A model generated the notes under the pieces. It was not told the origin of the DNA. It did not search any database and was given only the letters and a program-made list of their open reading frames with translations. Shown here one piece after another: positions 48,726 through 61,900 of a stretch of 64,000 nucleotides of DNA (position 1 is its first letter; every line of letters begins with the position of its first letter). The DNA comes from Amphirosellinia nigrospora (taxonomy: Eukaryota > Ascomycota > Sordariomycetes > Xylariales > Xylariaceae): NCBI GenBank assembly GCA_004123355.1, contig SCHM01000001.1, forward strand, positions 10,054,193 through 10,118,192, in the 5' to 3' direction. The position numbers were made by a program, and so were the translations under genes.

Positions 48726-50119
48726 CTCGGCGGCTGCGCAGAGAAGTTGCAGAGGGAAACTCGTCCGTGTGCGGCCCAATCAATGGAGTGCCGGAGTGCG
48801 AGCGGCAACGATAACGATGTGACGGCGAACGAGGTGCTGTTGGGTGGTGGGCGAGCGTGCGATGGGCAGTAGTTCGTTAGTTGTACTTGTAGACGAAGTA
48901 GGATTTGGCCACGTTTTTAGAATCGGCGGTGACAGGCTGCAGCCAGACTAACTACCCGCTCAGACATGCACGATGCCCGGTGAGACGGGAGGCGGGGGTA
49001 CAGTATAGAAGAGAAAGAAAAGACACGTGCGTCTGTTTCATACAGTCATCGTAGTCACAGCGAGATAGGACAATGTGTCGATGTGTCGATATGTCTTTTT
49101 GGATAGGTATCCATATGTCGACCTGGAGTCTGTCTACCTACTGGCCTGCCTACTGCTTGTAAGCCCTGAGGTTGACCGGTGGTGACCCAAACTTCCAGCG
49201 ACCAAGCCGAGATCTGATTGGCCCCCGCCAGCTTCCCTGACGTTATCCCAGCGGCCCTAGCCTCGTTTTTGCCGTGGTCATAGCTTCTCCCAACCCCACC
49301 ACAGACCACCACTGCTGGAATCTCGGGAGGTATGCACCGTATTTATACCATAACCATTACTGTACTGGACATCTCTGCCATGTGCCTAGGGACGTATCAC
49401 GTGCATTTTGTCCTTCATTTTTCGTAAATGGTAAATGGCTGCAAGCCTGGAGCTCCTCTCATTTCCCGGCCTGCACTATCAAACGTCTCTCACCTCTAAG
49501 TACTCTAAGTAAGAACTCAGCATCAACCGGCTGACGCTATGCGAACCTATTAAGCGATTGGCGACCCCACGAGTGTTACCAGTCCCTTACTAGTAGATAT
49601 CCTCAGGGTCAGACTCGGCAAACGCCTGCACCGGTTGTTTCATGGATACAGCCATCTCGGTATAGGCAGGTAGGTAGGTACCTGCTAGGTTAGCAACGGG
49701 AGGCAGCCCTACAAATAAATACCTTACCCATTCCTTCAAATTACTCTTTTACCCCATGATAACATCGCGTTATATGCCGTATTTGCCATAATCCTAAATA
49801 CCTTTATACTTATCTACCTACCTGCCTAGGTACTTCTATTCTCTTTCCTATTCTCTTTCCCGTTCTCTGTTTATTTATTGATATGTGTTCCGCAACTTGA
49901 ATACCGCTACGTGTTTTCATTGTCTGTTGCCTCTCATTGTCGAGAAGATCTTGCGACAACCATTCAACCAACCGACACTGTGCAGCGTACTCCAAGAACC
50001 AATCCCGGACTCAGCTCCCGTACATCCCACCGCAGATCGCTAAGACCTTGACACACCGTCCGCCTCCTGCATTCCAAGCGTTTTCAAGGCCGGATACTCC
50101 CCCGTACACTATCGGAGCT
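48726..50119. promoter_or_regulatory. Divergent region between SEC24 and a small membrane protein gene
   Basis: These 1.4 kb hold both promoters. The motif GGCAGGTAGGTA near 49668 and its reverse complement near 49812 form a spaced inverted repeat. No gene is recognised. Confidence 0.45.
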
Positions 50120-50519
50120 ATGGCCGGTTCGACAGCTAGGTATGTCCTCTAAGTGCCGCGACCGCACCCGCACCCGTGCCCCCTTACCCCTTTCTTCCTC
50201 GCACATCCCACCCGCCCTGGCTAACGTGATCCTCCTTCCTCCAAACAGCAAGATCATCCCTCTCCTCATCCTACTTCTCGTGGTGGCCGGCATCGGCTTC
50301 GTGTGTTATCAGGTTTACATCGGCGCGACCAAGATCCGCGAGAACGCTGAGAACAGCTTCGCCTCGCGCAACGTCGTCTTCACCAAGGACGGTGTTAAGG
50401 TGGGCGTCAAACACGTCGAGACCGAGCGCTACGTCGACGCCACCCAATCGTGGGTCGTAAAGGCCTGGAACGCCGGTTCAGCTGCGAATAGCAAACAGCA
50501 GGCCGTGAAGAAAAGATGA
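50120..50519 (+). CDS. Small single-pass membrane protein, function unknown
   Basis: A short gene of two exons: 50120..50139 (ATG GCC GGT TCG ACA GCT AG) and 50249..50519, separated by a 109-nt GT-AG intron. The protein is 96 residues, with an intact frame. Residues about 9-29 (IIPLLILLLVVAGIGFVCYQ) form a hydrophobic segment directly after a short, nearly uncharged N-terminus, so it is a signal anchor or cleavable signal. The rest is soluble and mixed-charge (GATKIRENAENSF, then VKVGVKHVETERYVDATQSW) and ends in a basic KKR. The last residues do not match a KKxx retrieval signal exactly. I do not recognise the family. It is divergent from SEC24, which gives no firm functional hint. Confidence 0.75.
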
Positions 50520-51273
50520 ATAGGACGATGCGTCGTTGACACATCGAGGGCGTGGCGGGCGTGATTAGAGGACGCGCCCAGACACAGCATCATGGGCCTC
50601 CATGGTATTTCGATTGATCGATTCCACGCGCCATGAACCATGTGATTCACCACACCAGCCCAGCCGCTCTCGCCATGACAATATTCCTTTCGTGTATGAT
50701 ACTAGGGTGGCCGGAATAGGCGTCGATGGGCTCTACTACACCACACGCCGTCGGAATAACCGACTTTTAGGCGGATCTATGGCGACAGGCGTTAAGGAAT
50801 CATTGCTTTTCCTATGTAGCATCTAGGAGACTAGGAGACATGCATTATGGCGGCAACGTGATAGGTTAGCTGTCTGATTTTATTAACCTATGAATTCACA
50901 CGCATCTACCGATGACTAAGGGTGTTGGATCAATGCGTGGTACCCATCAACTCTGGGCATGCCCTTGATATTCAGTAAACCTTTGCCCAGCATCAGATTA
51001 AAATACAATCTAATAACCCCTCGGCTTATTCACTGTTGATGGCCTCAGAGACAACCGGATTCAATGCACGATTCAATGGTTGGTTTGATTGGATTGGAAT
51101 ACAGAAAACCCCAGCCAGCCCGGTTTACCAAGTTCCTTCCAATCCCCTCCGTAAGATGAATACACCGCGTTTTACTACTAGTTTGGGGTTTCGTAAGCAT
51201 AGGTGTAGATGGATGATACAGGCGACACCCCTATCGACGTTTGGATCCCGCACGCGGCGTGGATGAAGTCCTG
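50520..51273. other. Convergent interval
   Basis: About 750 bp between the stop codons of the small membrane protein and the next regulator. I see no gene. Confidence 0.45.
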
Positions 51274-53416
51274 TTACTTTGATAGCTTGAGCCACCTCTC
51301 GGCGGCGCGCTGAGCGCCCTCGTCGCCTGCAGTGTTCTTGGTGAGCTTCTCGAGGAGCTCAGCCTTGCCCTGGTCGGTCCGTATCTTCTGCATCGCCTCC
51401 CATTGCTGCTGCGGGTTCAGGACATACCCTGTGCTCACGGGGGCGGCCAGGCGCGCCTCCACGACCTTCTCTAGGCCGTATCCGCCGTCTAGGCCTGCGT
51501 AGTCGGCCTTCATGAGCACATCTCGCCTGATCATCATCGATGGGACGCGCATTTGGAGCTAAGGGGAAGGAAGATGCCAGTTAGTTGGTGAGTGCGCAAC
51601 CCTGCAGTCCATGTCGAGACAATAGGGGCTGGGTCAAAGAGTGGACGGCTGAGGGGAGGGGAGGGGGGATCATACCTGACACATGGCCAGCGCGTACTTG
51701 ACACCGAGTTCGTTCCCGACCTTCCGCAGTCGGCCGATGACCCAGGCGCGCTGGGCGTCGGTGGCGTAGTCCTGGGAGATGACACACGTCAGGGGCCAGG
51801 TCACCAGGTAGCCGGCCAGGCCTTTCGCGCTGTCCTCCTCTCCGCAGGGGAAGTTGCCGAAGTTGGCCTTGATGTGGCTGACCTCCTTTCGCCGCAGGTG
51901 CCAGCCGAGGAAGTAGGGCACGGAGGCGATGATGTCGGTGATGGCGTCTCGGCAGACGCTCGCGGCGGTGGCGTACTCGGGCGTCGTGCGGTAGTCGACG
52001 GCGCGCACACCCAGGCCGCGCACCGCACGCTCATGGACTGGAGGATCAGCCGAACCACGCGCGCCGAGTTGGACACGGTACCTATCCAGATGTCGTTGTA
52101 GATGTCGACGCGGCCGGGGAACACGTCGGCCTCGGCACAGTCACCGCTCAGCACGCTGTCTTCCCACGCCACCGTTTTGTAGTGCCATTCTTCCGGCAGG
52201 CTTTGCTGCCACGCGACGACTTCCTGGTCGGCGGCCTGTGCCTTGCGGATGACCTCGAGCATCAGCTCGATATTCTCGGGCGACTTGGTGAGGCTGTCTA
52301 TCAGGTGTATAGCCTGTGCTCGAATCTCGCTAGTCTTGATCATCAGTCTCTGCACCACGACCGCTGTCTTGCTGAAGGTCGTATTGTCCAGCCACCAGTC
52401 TCCGCCCATGGTGGGAAATGCGGATGCCGTGAGACAATAGACCGACTATCGTTCGACGTATTAGTATCTTGGTACGAACAAGTCTTACGAGGTTCCGCGC
52501 TTACCATCAATGTCCGGACGGCGAGGAAAAGCTGAAAGCCAACCTTCGTTTGAACCTGCTTCTTTCCTCGAGCCTTGACCAGCTGCACCGCGCCATCAAT
52601 GTGCGATCCCCAGTTAAACGCACTGATCTTCTTGGCCGAGATGTTCTGGCGTCGTAATGTCAGTATACTCTTGTCAAAGAATCGCATTATAAAGCGGGCC
52701 TAGCATACCTCGAACATGCCCAACAAGAGAACGGCGGCCAGGGTCGCATCGGATTGCTGCGACTCCGTGTCCCGGAGAGCAGCGTTGGTCTTGGTGAGGG
52801 CCATGGAGTACGCGGACAGTGCCTTGTCCCAACACTTGCCACCCACCGCTCTCCGGTTATTTAAAAATCCCATGGCGCACGCGTTGAAAGCATGCTGGAT
52901 GTGGCTATCCGGGCCTTCTTCCTCAAGAAGAGGGAGAACGAAGTCCAGATGACCCGAGGTGCTCCCGTCTTTCGGCAGGAGGACGAAGTTGGAGATGAAA
53001 AGACAGCTCGCCTGGTCCTCTATGGGTATTGTGGGAGATGATGCCACGCCCAAGGCCCCAAGTGTATTCGTGCGAGTTAAGGAGGAAGAAGGTGTGCTTG
53101 GCGCGTCGTGTGGAACTGAATCTTGCCTTTCTACCTTTTGCGCCCAAGCCTTCTTGTTAGCCCTCTTCGCTCTCCGCTCTGTGGCCTTCGTCTCGTTGCG
53201 GAACCCAGGTCGAAATCATCCTTATAGCCTGGGCATTGCCGTCGTGATTTGGTGCATTGATTGCAGGTAGGCTTCGTCTCATCGCACTGGTGAAGAAGCA
53301 GGCGTCAGTCCATCCCAGTTCAGTATCGTTTTCTCAGAGCGGAATGACAGCTTTACCTTGATTCGCCTCGTCCTACACATCTGACAGCCCCGAGAAGGCT
53401 TTCCGCAGTACACCAT
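51274..53416 (-). CDS. Zn(II)2Cys6 transcription factor (GCxxCR-type, fungal-specific domain 2)
   Basis: From ATG 53416 exon 1 encodes MVYCGKPSRGCQMCRTRRIK. An intron of about 65 nt (to near 53284) is followed by CDETKPTCNQCTKSRRQCPGY. Together these give a complete zinc cluster of the type that ends in PGY, followed by FRNET. The large second domain is rich in helices (GHLDFVLPLLEEEGPDSHIQ, LAAVLLLGMFE, NWGSHIDGAVQLVKARG, ARVVRLILQSM), as in the DUF3468-type regulators of metabolism. Introns lie near 52680-52715, 52440-52500 and 51550-51680. One frame shift near 52020 needs an extra base. The end is RWLKLSK at 51274. It lies far from the polyketide cluster, so there is no reason to link it. 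Target unknown. Confidence 0.85.
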
Positions 53417-56400
53417 CTTGAAGACAGCACGCCACTACTATGCAAGCCAGCAAGGTCTCATTAGTATTGGTATATGCCGGGCCCGGGACACCATGAAGTT
53501 GAATTCTGGGGTCAGGCACTCGCTTCTATAATTCCGCCAAACTGCTGATCACTGTAATGGATATTGTACGCGGCTATGAGCTATCCCATGTGAAGGTCGA
53601 ATCTTCACTTCAGACGCCAATCATTATACCTTAGAAGGCTAGTAGTTCATAGACCATATAAGCGTAGCTGCGTATACGATGTTCGTCTAATCTGTCATCG
53701 AACCATAGAGCATAGGGCTGCCAGTTTGACAGAACAAGCGAACGTAACAGTTGTAGCCCGACACCTGATTATATCTTATCCAACCATACGTGTCAGGTCG
53801 TAGTGAAAGACGGTCGCTTTGACTGGCCGCTGTCCTACCCCCTGGCGTGGCCGAGAATGTCCAAGGTACCAGATCTTTCCAGGTTCTTTGATCTTAGATC
53901 CCGTATTCCCCAAGATGACGGCGAAATATGAGTGTACTCCAGATGCCGGTCGATACTAGATCTGGCCAGGGTACTTCGAGGTGACGCTGAGGACCAGGTG
54001 TTCACGGTCCCTGGGCGAAGCAATAAACGCGCGGATCGGCGCAGGATCTGTATACTGGGCGAGTATAGAATGTGACTCATGTGACATGTGACGTGACGGT
54101 GAGAAGACGAAGTAATAGCGGAACGGCTGGTCGATATGTGTCTGAGACTGTCCCCTGGTCGATACTGAGGTGAAGGCGGAGGACGGCAGTCGGAGAAGGC
54201 TAGGGGAGGGGAACCGGTCCTTGACAGAGGTACAGCGTACCGTTCCAGTACCAAGCGTTGTTGTCGGAGTCGAGTTACCTTTCTTACATATCCTAGCCGT
54301 ACAGGAGGAGATCTCTGCCTTCCTGCTGCAGAGTCTGATAGCTGAGGTCACGTATAATGAGATTGTACTCTACGCACCTACGCTCTCCACAATCTTATAA
54401 ATGTTCTTACGGATCACCGGCGAGGCGTTCCTGTTTCCTCAGGTATCAGATACTTGAACTACGTATCTAGTCTAGGGACAGCTTGACATTCGCCTGCGCT
54501 AGAACTCCGTCGCAGCACCAAGCGTGGGTATATTTCCTACATTAATGCCATACTGCACATCGGGTCTAACCTCATAGCACGCTAAATCCAACAAGCTATT
54601 TAAGACCAGCCGAGTATTTCCCCATTGGATTTGTCCAAGTTGGGAAAAGCGTCAAGTGTCACGCCCTTTACGCTCTTTGTAGGCAGTACTGTAAGATTGT
54701 CGAGCTTACCGTAGTACTTCTAGTAGCCTTGGCACCAGAGGCCGATGCTTAATAGACTCCTCAAGCCGCGTACGCTATCACCGTCCAGATTTATTTATTC
54801 ATACGAGTAACTAATCCGTTACTAATCACACAAGAACCGCCTGGGTTTAGTTCGGTATTAGTCGTTTTAGGATTAAGGAGAGCACACGACGATTGAAACC
54901 AGCCACAGTTTCTTAGCAGGGGTGTTGTCAATTTAACCGAAACATCTATATAACCTGCATCTAAGTTCTAACCGTGTAGGTTAGGTGATTGGCAACCGGT
55001 TCCCTCTCATTTTCGTAGGGCGTCAAAGTCTCGACACGCACTGTTGACGTCTTGTATCAAAGTCGCCAATCAATGCATGGAAGCGGGTATCTCCGGCTAG
55101 AAGATCGGATTATCCCAAACATCTCAAAAGTAAATACCAGCCACACATGTCTGTCAAGGGGCCCGTCAAGGGTAGAACAAAAGAACCTAGCGAAGATCAT
55201 CGGACCCAATATCTACCTCCCACCTTCATCGAGCCCGAGCCTGGATAATCATACCAGTACGTAAATAACTCCCGAGAAAGCAGGGAATACCTACAGCAAC
55301 CACACACCACGACGATCAGCAATAGTTGGCCATCTCTGCTGGCACATTGGCTTGGGAGAGAGACCCAAATCCGTGGCATATCGAGCTCAGCCACCAGGGC
55401 AGGGCTGGCCAGGGGGGCGATGGCTAGGTCGGCAATAAATGCTTGGATGGTCCTGCAGCCAGAAAAAAGCCGCTCCAATACCCCTGACGTGCGTCTGCAG
55501 GCTGCACGTACCAGGCCATTTTTGATCTGCAATACTCTACGGGATACTACCACGGTACAGAGCAAGAAAATACCCGGTGCCCTCCTTACACCACATGCTG
55601 TACACTACACTAAGATGCACCCCAGTCATCACCTTACATCCCCGTCTGTGTCAGCAATTTGGTACTGTTCGCGACGGTTTTTCGGTGGCGCCGGGGGTCC
55701 TTGAGAACACGCAGGCTGGTACTCTTTTTTCTTTTCTGAACAGGCTATCGCTAGTAGTTCCACCTATTGCAATCCACCAGCGCCCTAACATGGTGAGTGT
55801 AGCTTCGTACATTAATGCGATACAACAATGAGTGCCTGTGAATCAAGTGTTGAGCACAACTATGATTTTCCGTCGGCAATTGCTGGATTGCTAGCATCTC
55901 GACGTTCCTGTGTAGGTAGTTGAGGAACTAATATCGAAGACGGCTTCCATCACCACGAAGATTTCTTTTCGGGAGGAATAACGAACGCAAAGGAATTTTT
56001 AACACTATCATTCACACGCACGTAACAACATCGGTGCATGTTAGGTGGCAAGGACTAGATAGGAATTACACCACAAAACATAAGCACCACAGCCTCAGAA
56101 GCTCCAGTTTCTCCCAGTTGTGAGGTTCATAACTTTTGCACGCCGTGGTGAGGCTCCAGTAGTCCAAACCGAGTGTGTGGCCAGGGATAAAAGGGCAGCA
56201 TGGGTCATCTTATCGTGTAAAGTACCTCCCTGAGTAATATCCTCGATTCTCAGCCCATAAACGGCTGGGGCTGAAATACTTTATATGCATGGATGTGGTC
56301 ACGAGCTGCAGCGGAGGTTGTCAACCAGATAAGAGAATGACAACGAGCGCCAAAGCAAACGCTATTGGCGGCCGTACCTGAATGATCATTATTCGGGCTC

Positions 56401-58999
56401 CGTGTGAGCATCTAGTTGGACAACATTAGAGACTTGTACAACCAGTCATTTATTGGGAGATTCTAGTGTTAGTATTATTGTTTTACTATCTATAAACTTA
56501 TTGCTAAGGGGTCGTAGGTAAAATTACATAAATCCTTGAAATGTATCCTATGCTCAATATCATGTAACAATCTTTCGTAGTGAGTTAACATCTACCATAT
56601 TAGCAGAATTAGCTATGCACTGAGGAAATTATACCCTTGGGCTTCCTTCGGTGTATGCTTAAACTTGCCAGTTCAGTAGCAAAAGCTCTGACCAATACTA
56701 TACGCGGTTTATAGGTAACTACGTATATATTATTTTACGAAATTGAATCCACACCTGTGAAATCAAGCTACATTTATGTATTCCCAAATCAATAAGATGC
56801 AAGTATTCACATCGATGACAGTCTCAGATATACCTACCTAGGCAGTAAACACTAACTGTAGCGATTAGACCGTGACATGCTTTCTTTTCCCTGCTTATGG
56901 TAGATAGTTGCCTGGGTTAGGAGTTTGCCAGCAAATACGGGTGGTCCCGAACCCAGCCAGTTTGCTATCTTTGTCTCGCTCAGTTGCCTACCCAGCGTAA
57001 CATTGATGACTGATGAAGAATAGGTTTATGTCGCCTGTTCACACGCGTGACATGGACCAGTCCACGTACGCTCTTGGCGTGGGGGAGGATGTTTACATGT
57101 CAAGTAATTTGCGATGGCGTATGGGAATCGGGCCGTTACGATGTAATGTTAACATCGAATCAAAATATGGCTCAGGTGTACAGTCTTGCTTGTACTATAT
57201 TGAGTTTTCTCTAGAAGCTTTTGTGCGCGTGGTATGGAGTGACCTGGGCGCCTGGACCCTGACTTGGGCTATAAACTTAGTTATTGTAAATACTACCTAA
57301 CCATAAACATACCTAGAATTACCACCTTCTACAATTAGAGTCACCACCCTCCCTACTCAGTCTGATAATTCCCTTTGTTTCCCATATATGATACCCAGCA
57401 AAGCTGCAAACATAGAAAGACAACCAACCGCGTAAAGCCTTGCATCGTTGCTGAAGACTCCGGACTATAAAATACTGTGCCCATGCTGTGCCTGTTGACA
57501 ACTACATAGTAAAATATCTAAGTTATTACAGACTAAACCGGGACATGCCTTATATTACATAGCATGCCAGACTGATTTTACACCCTTAGTATCTGATATA
57601 CCTCTAAGCGGTGGGACAACCTACGCAATACACACATATTTTATTTTGTACCCTTGTTACAGAACCTCCTCGCGATACTTCATTACGAACAATCATCAGG
57701 AGGCGGCCATTAGAGCTAAGTGGGGAGAGTGGTAGCTCTCGGTAGGCAACGCGGCGGCCCTGCATATATCTAACCTCAAAGAACCAAAGAGAAGGCCGGA
57801 TCCCGCCATAGCTTGTCATAGTAGGCAGTGAGAATTAAGGAATCGCTCTAGTAACAAAATCTCTTCAATCATGTCACCAAAAACATAGTACCTAACCGCC
57901 ACGAGGCGACATATGCCCTCATAACTGGTAGGATCACAATGACACGCGCCAGGTAGGCAACGGTGGAGCGGAATTAGTTCCTCGAGAGCTGAACGAGCAA
58001 ATACCAGGTACTAGAACGGTACGGCGTACTTTTGTCAATGGTGAAGGCTTATTTCCGGCCGCGATAGTAGGGGCTAGACGGACGGATAGGCAAACAGCTT
58101 CCATATTCGTTACCTGCCGCGGGTAGCGCGCGTATTGATTCCGCGGGGACTACCTAAACTAGAGGGTGAGGTAGCAGTAGGAAGACTACTCGAGCGGTGT
58201 CCATACGTGTGCATACATATACATACATCGAATGACGAGGCATAGATCACAGGCCTTCTGGTTACGTAGTCTGCGTACAAACCGGAGAGCGATTGCTACT
58301 ATCTTTTCCCATTTGGAAGAAAACCGTGCGAGATATAGCTAATATCTACCTATGGGGAACACTCTGACTGACAAAGAGTAGGCACACGACGTCACCAAAA
58401 GAAATTAAATCAACTACCTGTCAAGGTCAAGAAACATGGTAGTGCTATGCTAGGCCTGCCACCTTTGTGATTCGCCAGCTAGCCGGCCTGGAGGAATCCT
58501 TGTAGAAAAACTCGCGTAGATTAATTCATTCATCCTTTCGTTGCAAAGAAACCAAGATACAGTACTACAACTCGTAGTATTATGAGGCTTTGCTACGTAC
58601 CTCTTGCTAGCATTACTAATATTATCCAACATTATTACATGGTTTCGTTGCCTTTCTTCCGACTACCAGCTCCATGCTGTAACGCGCCGTTTTCACCTTT
58701 CACCACATCCCCTCTTCTCCTTTACGTTCTCTCCCTCCTTCTTTCCTAGTAATAGTCAGACGACGCAAGAGTAGTGTACTAGGCCAGGCCGCCTGTCATT
58801 TAAGCTCCGGTGGGTGGAAAACATGTATTATTGATTTGTCCTACCGATAACGCCACGCTCATGCAAATTAGCCGGGCGCATTCTTTCTCCCGAGCTTTCA
58901 CTCAACTAACCCAAATGGTTCAGACGTGTTTATGCTAACAGCAATTCTTGTGCTCTCTATGTTCAGAATGCCTAATAGTAAACTCCCTGGGGCTTGTCT
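53417..58999. other. Gene-free 5.6 kb region
   Basis: No open frame in this stretch shows a recognisable domain, and those longer than 90 codons overlap opposite-strand frames. By eye it is AT-rich, especially 56400-58700, with many stop codons in all frames. I recognise no transposase or reverse transcriptase motif and no long terminal or inverted repeat. It could be a decayed repeat or simply a large intergenic region. Confidence 0.45.
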
Positions 59000-61900
59000 T
59001 TAGCGCATCAGCTTCTGCTGGTCCTTATTCTTCCCCACGATATGCCCCGTCGAGTATGCGCAATACTTGTCTTTGATAGCGACGACTTGGTACGTGCCCT
59101 CAAGACTGGCCATAACAACCTTGCTATGGCCTTCACTCACTTCATGCCGTGTCTCGATAATCTGGCTTCTTTGTCCCTTCTTGGCATTCGTGCTCCGGGT
59201 ATATGTGAATTCGAAAGGTGGTGTGCCCTCGAAGTCGAAAAGAATCTCGACTTCGCTTCCTTCATGGATGTCAACCTGGACCACACGACCCTTGCTGACT
59301 CGGACGGCAGGCATTGGATGGATATTCCGTGTAAGGTCGACGGTGGCACGGCATTCGCTCGCCCTGTCGCGAATGCTCGTGATTGTGAACTCGCCTGGAG
59401 ACTCGGCGACACGTCGGAAGCTGGTTGTCTGGGACTTGGCCCTCATATTCTTTCCTCCAAATTTATAGTTGATTTCGAAGGGAGGAGTACCCGACAGGGT
59501 GTAACCGATGCGCTCTCCCACACAGTAGTCTGTTCTTTGCTCCATTGGATAGATAGCAGGCGAATCGTACAGTTGGAAATATACAACCGGACCACCGACG
59601 TTAGTTTCGAGTTGACAGCCACGATCGTCACGTACTTTGCGTATGCGAATTTGTTGGGCCTAGCTTCAGATACTGCCGAGGGATTCGGATATCATAGCTG
59701 TTGGATAGGATATTAGGTATTCTGTACACCTCTGGGTAGCTGCCAGATTGATGCTTAATTTCTAGCTCGAGGTTGAATGGTGCCTTGCCCTCGAGCTTGA
59801 CGGGTATCCGCTGCTCAGCCTCATCAGCCATGCAGGATTTAAAGGTCTGGCCAGGCTTGACAAATGATGCCGACGGTTTCGGATTAACAGTCTGTTCAAG
59901 AGTAAGAGGCGATGATCGTCTCTTGTCATTGTTGTAGAGGTTGTCAGATAGCGCCGAGAAGGTATATGAATAGATTCCTGCCTTGGCTGTATCCATCTGT
60001 ACGGATGCCTTGCTCAACACAGCATCGAAATCCTTTCGAGCAACTGAAACAGAGCCACTCTTGGGTTTTGACCGAACTTCATATTGGACATGGTAGGGGG
60101 GGTACCCTGTAGTGTGTGAGCATGGATTATATATTGCCCACGTTGTGGTTTTAGCTTACCTCGAAGAGTGACCTCAAATCCGTCTACATCCCCTTCACAG
60201 ATATCTTTCTTGATGAACTTGTGTTGTTGATCTGTAGGCTGTATGGAATCCGCAGGAACTAGGGAAAGTTCAGGCCGAGGATACCACTTCACTTCGAACA
60301 TATTGGCCTTCTTATCAACGATGCCAGGGCACTGTTCATCGGACACTTGAACGATTTCGTAGATTCCGGGTTCCTGAGCTTCGATGAAATCGTTTGCCGA
60401 TTTGGCTTGGCGAATTTGCATGCCGTCGGTGCTGTTCAGATTACGGTATTGCACCCACCAATTTGGATCTCCTGATAGTCTCAAGGGCAGATTGACCTGG
60501 GCCGCCTCGACAACTGTAGCCGATCTCTTGTTTTCCAGCAATCCAAACGCAGCTCGCGGCTTTTGGCGCCTCACAGATATTCTGACTTCTTTTTCCTTTA
60601 TGAAAACTTTGCAACCGGAATTGTCTTGTACGCTTTTAAGAGCAAGAGTGTAATCGCCACCGGTAGACAATGGTGGTGTCGTGATTACAAAATGTGTGCC
60701 GGCAAGGCCCGTCTCTTTCCTAGACCTCCTTTTCCGTCATGGACCAATTCCCATTCTAGATTGAAGGGTCCGTCTCCAAGCAATTCGACATTCAGGCTTA
60801 TTTGCTGGTCAAGGCAAGCATGCATATGGGAAGTTGCGTTGACGAACTGAGCATGCGCAGATGGTTTAACCTCCTGCTCAAGATAATACTCTTTCGTTAG
60901 TGGAAGCGCCACCTCGTATACGGCATCCGAGAGCTTTTTAAATTTATACTCGTAGTGCCCGGCGTCTCTGGGTACAATATCAAACTGATGTCGTAGACCG
61001 TGGGTGACATCGATAGTCTCCTTCCGAGTTCCGCGTGCGCTGGTAACATAATATTCAACATGGAACGGCGGGGTTCCGACCAGATCCATATCAACCCGTA
61101 GACCGACTGGGTTACCAGCACAGTTGTCAGGAATCTCTGTGGCATGTATCGCCAAAGTGGGCTCCAGGGGGTTAAGTAGTAAGCATGAAGATGGCTCTTC
61201 GATCTCACCCTCACACGAGTCGTATGTGATGGACTTCAAAGTGTAGAGTCCAGGTTCTGAGATGGTGGGGTGCTCGTTCATGTTCTTACTAGTGAAGGAC
61301 CCAAATTTCACAACGTCACCATGATCACCGCTCTTACTAAGGGTGTCGATAGGGGAAAAGTGCCAGGTACTTGTGTGAGATATACTCTTTGGTGTGTCTC
61401 CGGGATAACTGATGGCAATGGGCAATTTGGTAGATCGGCCCTTGGCAATCTTGAGGGGTTTACGAGGATCACAGCCTTTGAACATAGCACGAGGCCGCTC
61501 TCTGACAATGAAATCCTGATACAAGTCCTTGGGCTTTGGTCTCGGTTCTTGATCTTCAGCTTGCTCGTAAGATACCTCATTACCGAAAGCATCGTATACC
61601 TTATCGACGGAGTACTGCCATTTGCCAGCATGGCTCATTGATTCGTTAAGCCCAACAGGAACCTTCTGAGACCTGGCCCACGTAAAATCGGCGTCTTTGG
61701 CGAGCATCAGACTCGCCGAGGACTGCGAGCTTAGCAAGGGAGACGTGAAGCCTTCAGGCTGGAGGCTCTGGAAATGGAAACTGTGGTCCTTGCCATTGAT
61801 GGTCCGGCTGTAGTAAATTTTTAAAGGCGGCGTGCCCTCCACCTCCAGCGCTAGATTTGATAGGTCTCCTAGACAACGCGTTGATGATTCGGCGCTGCGC

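Noticed and set aside
48726-48808. Longer SEC24 start at 48808
   Set aside because: The codon there is TTG, and the residues have no Sec24 character. ATG 48725 next to the C run fits better.
55197-57300. Open frames of 90-120 codons in the gene desert as genes
   Set aside because: They show no domain motifs, no splice-supported extension and overlap equal-sized frames on the other strand.
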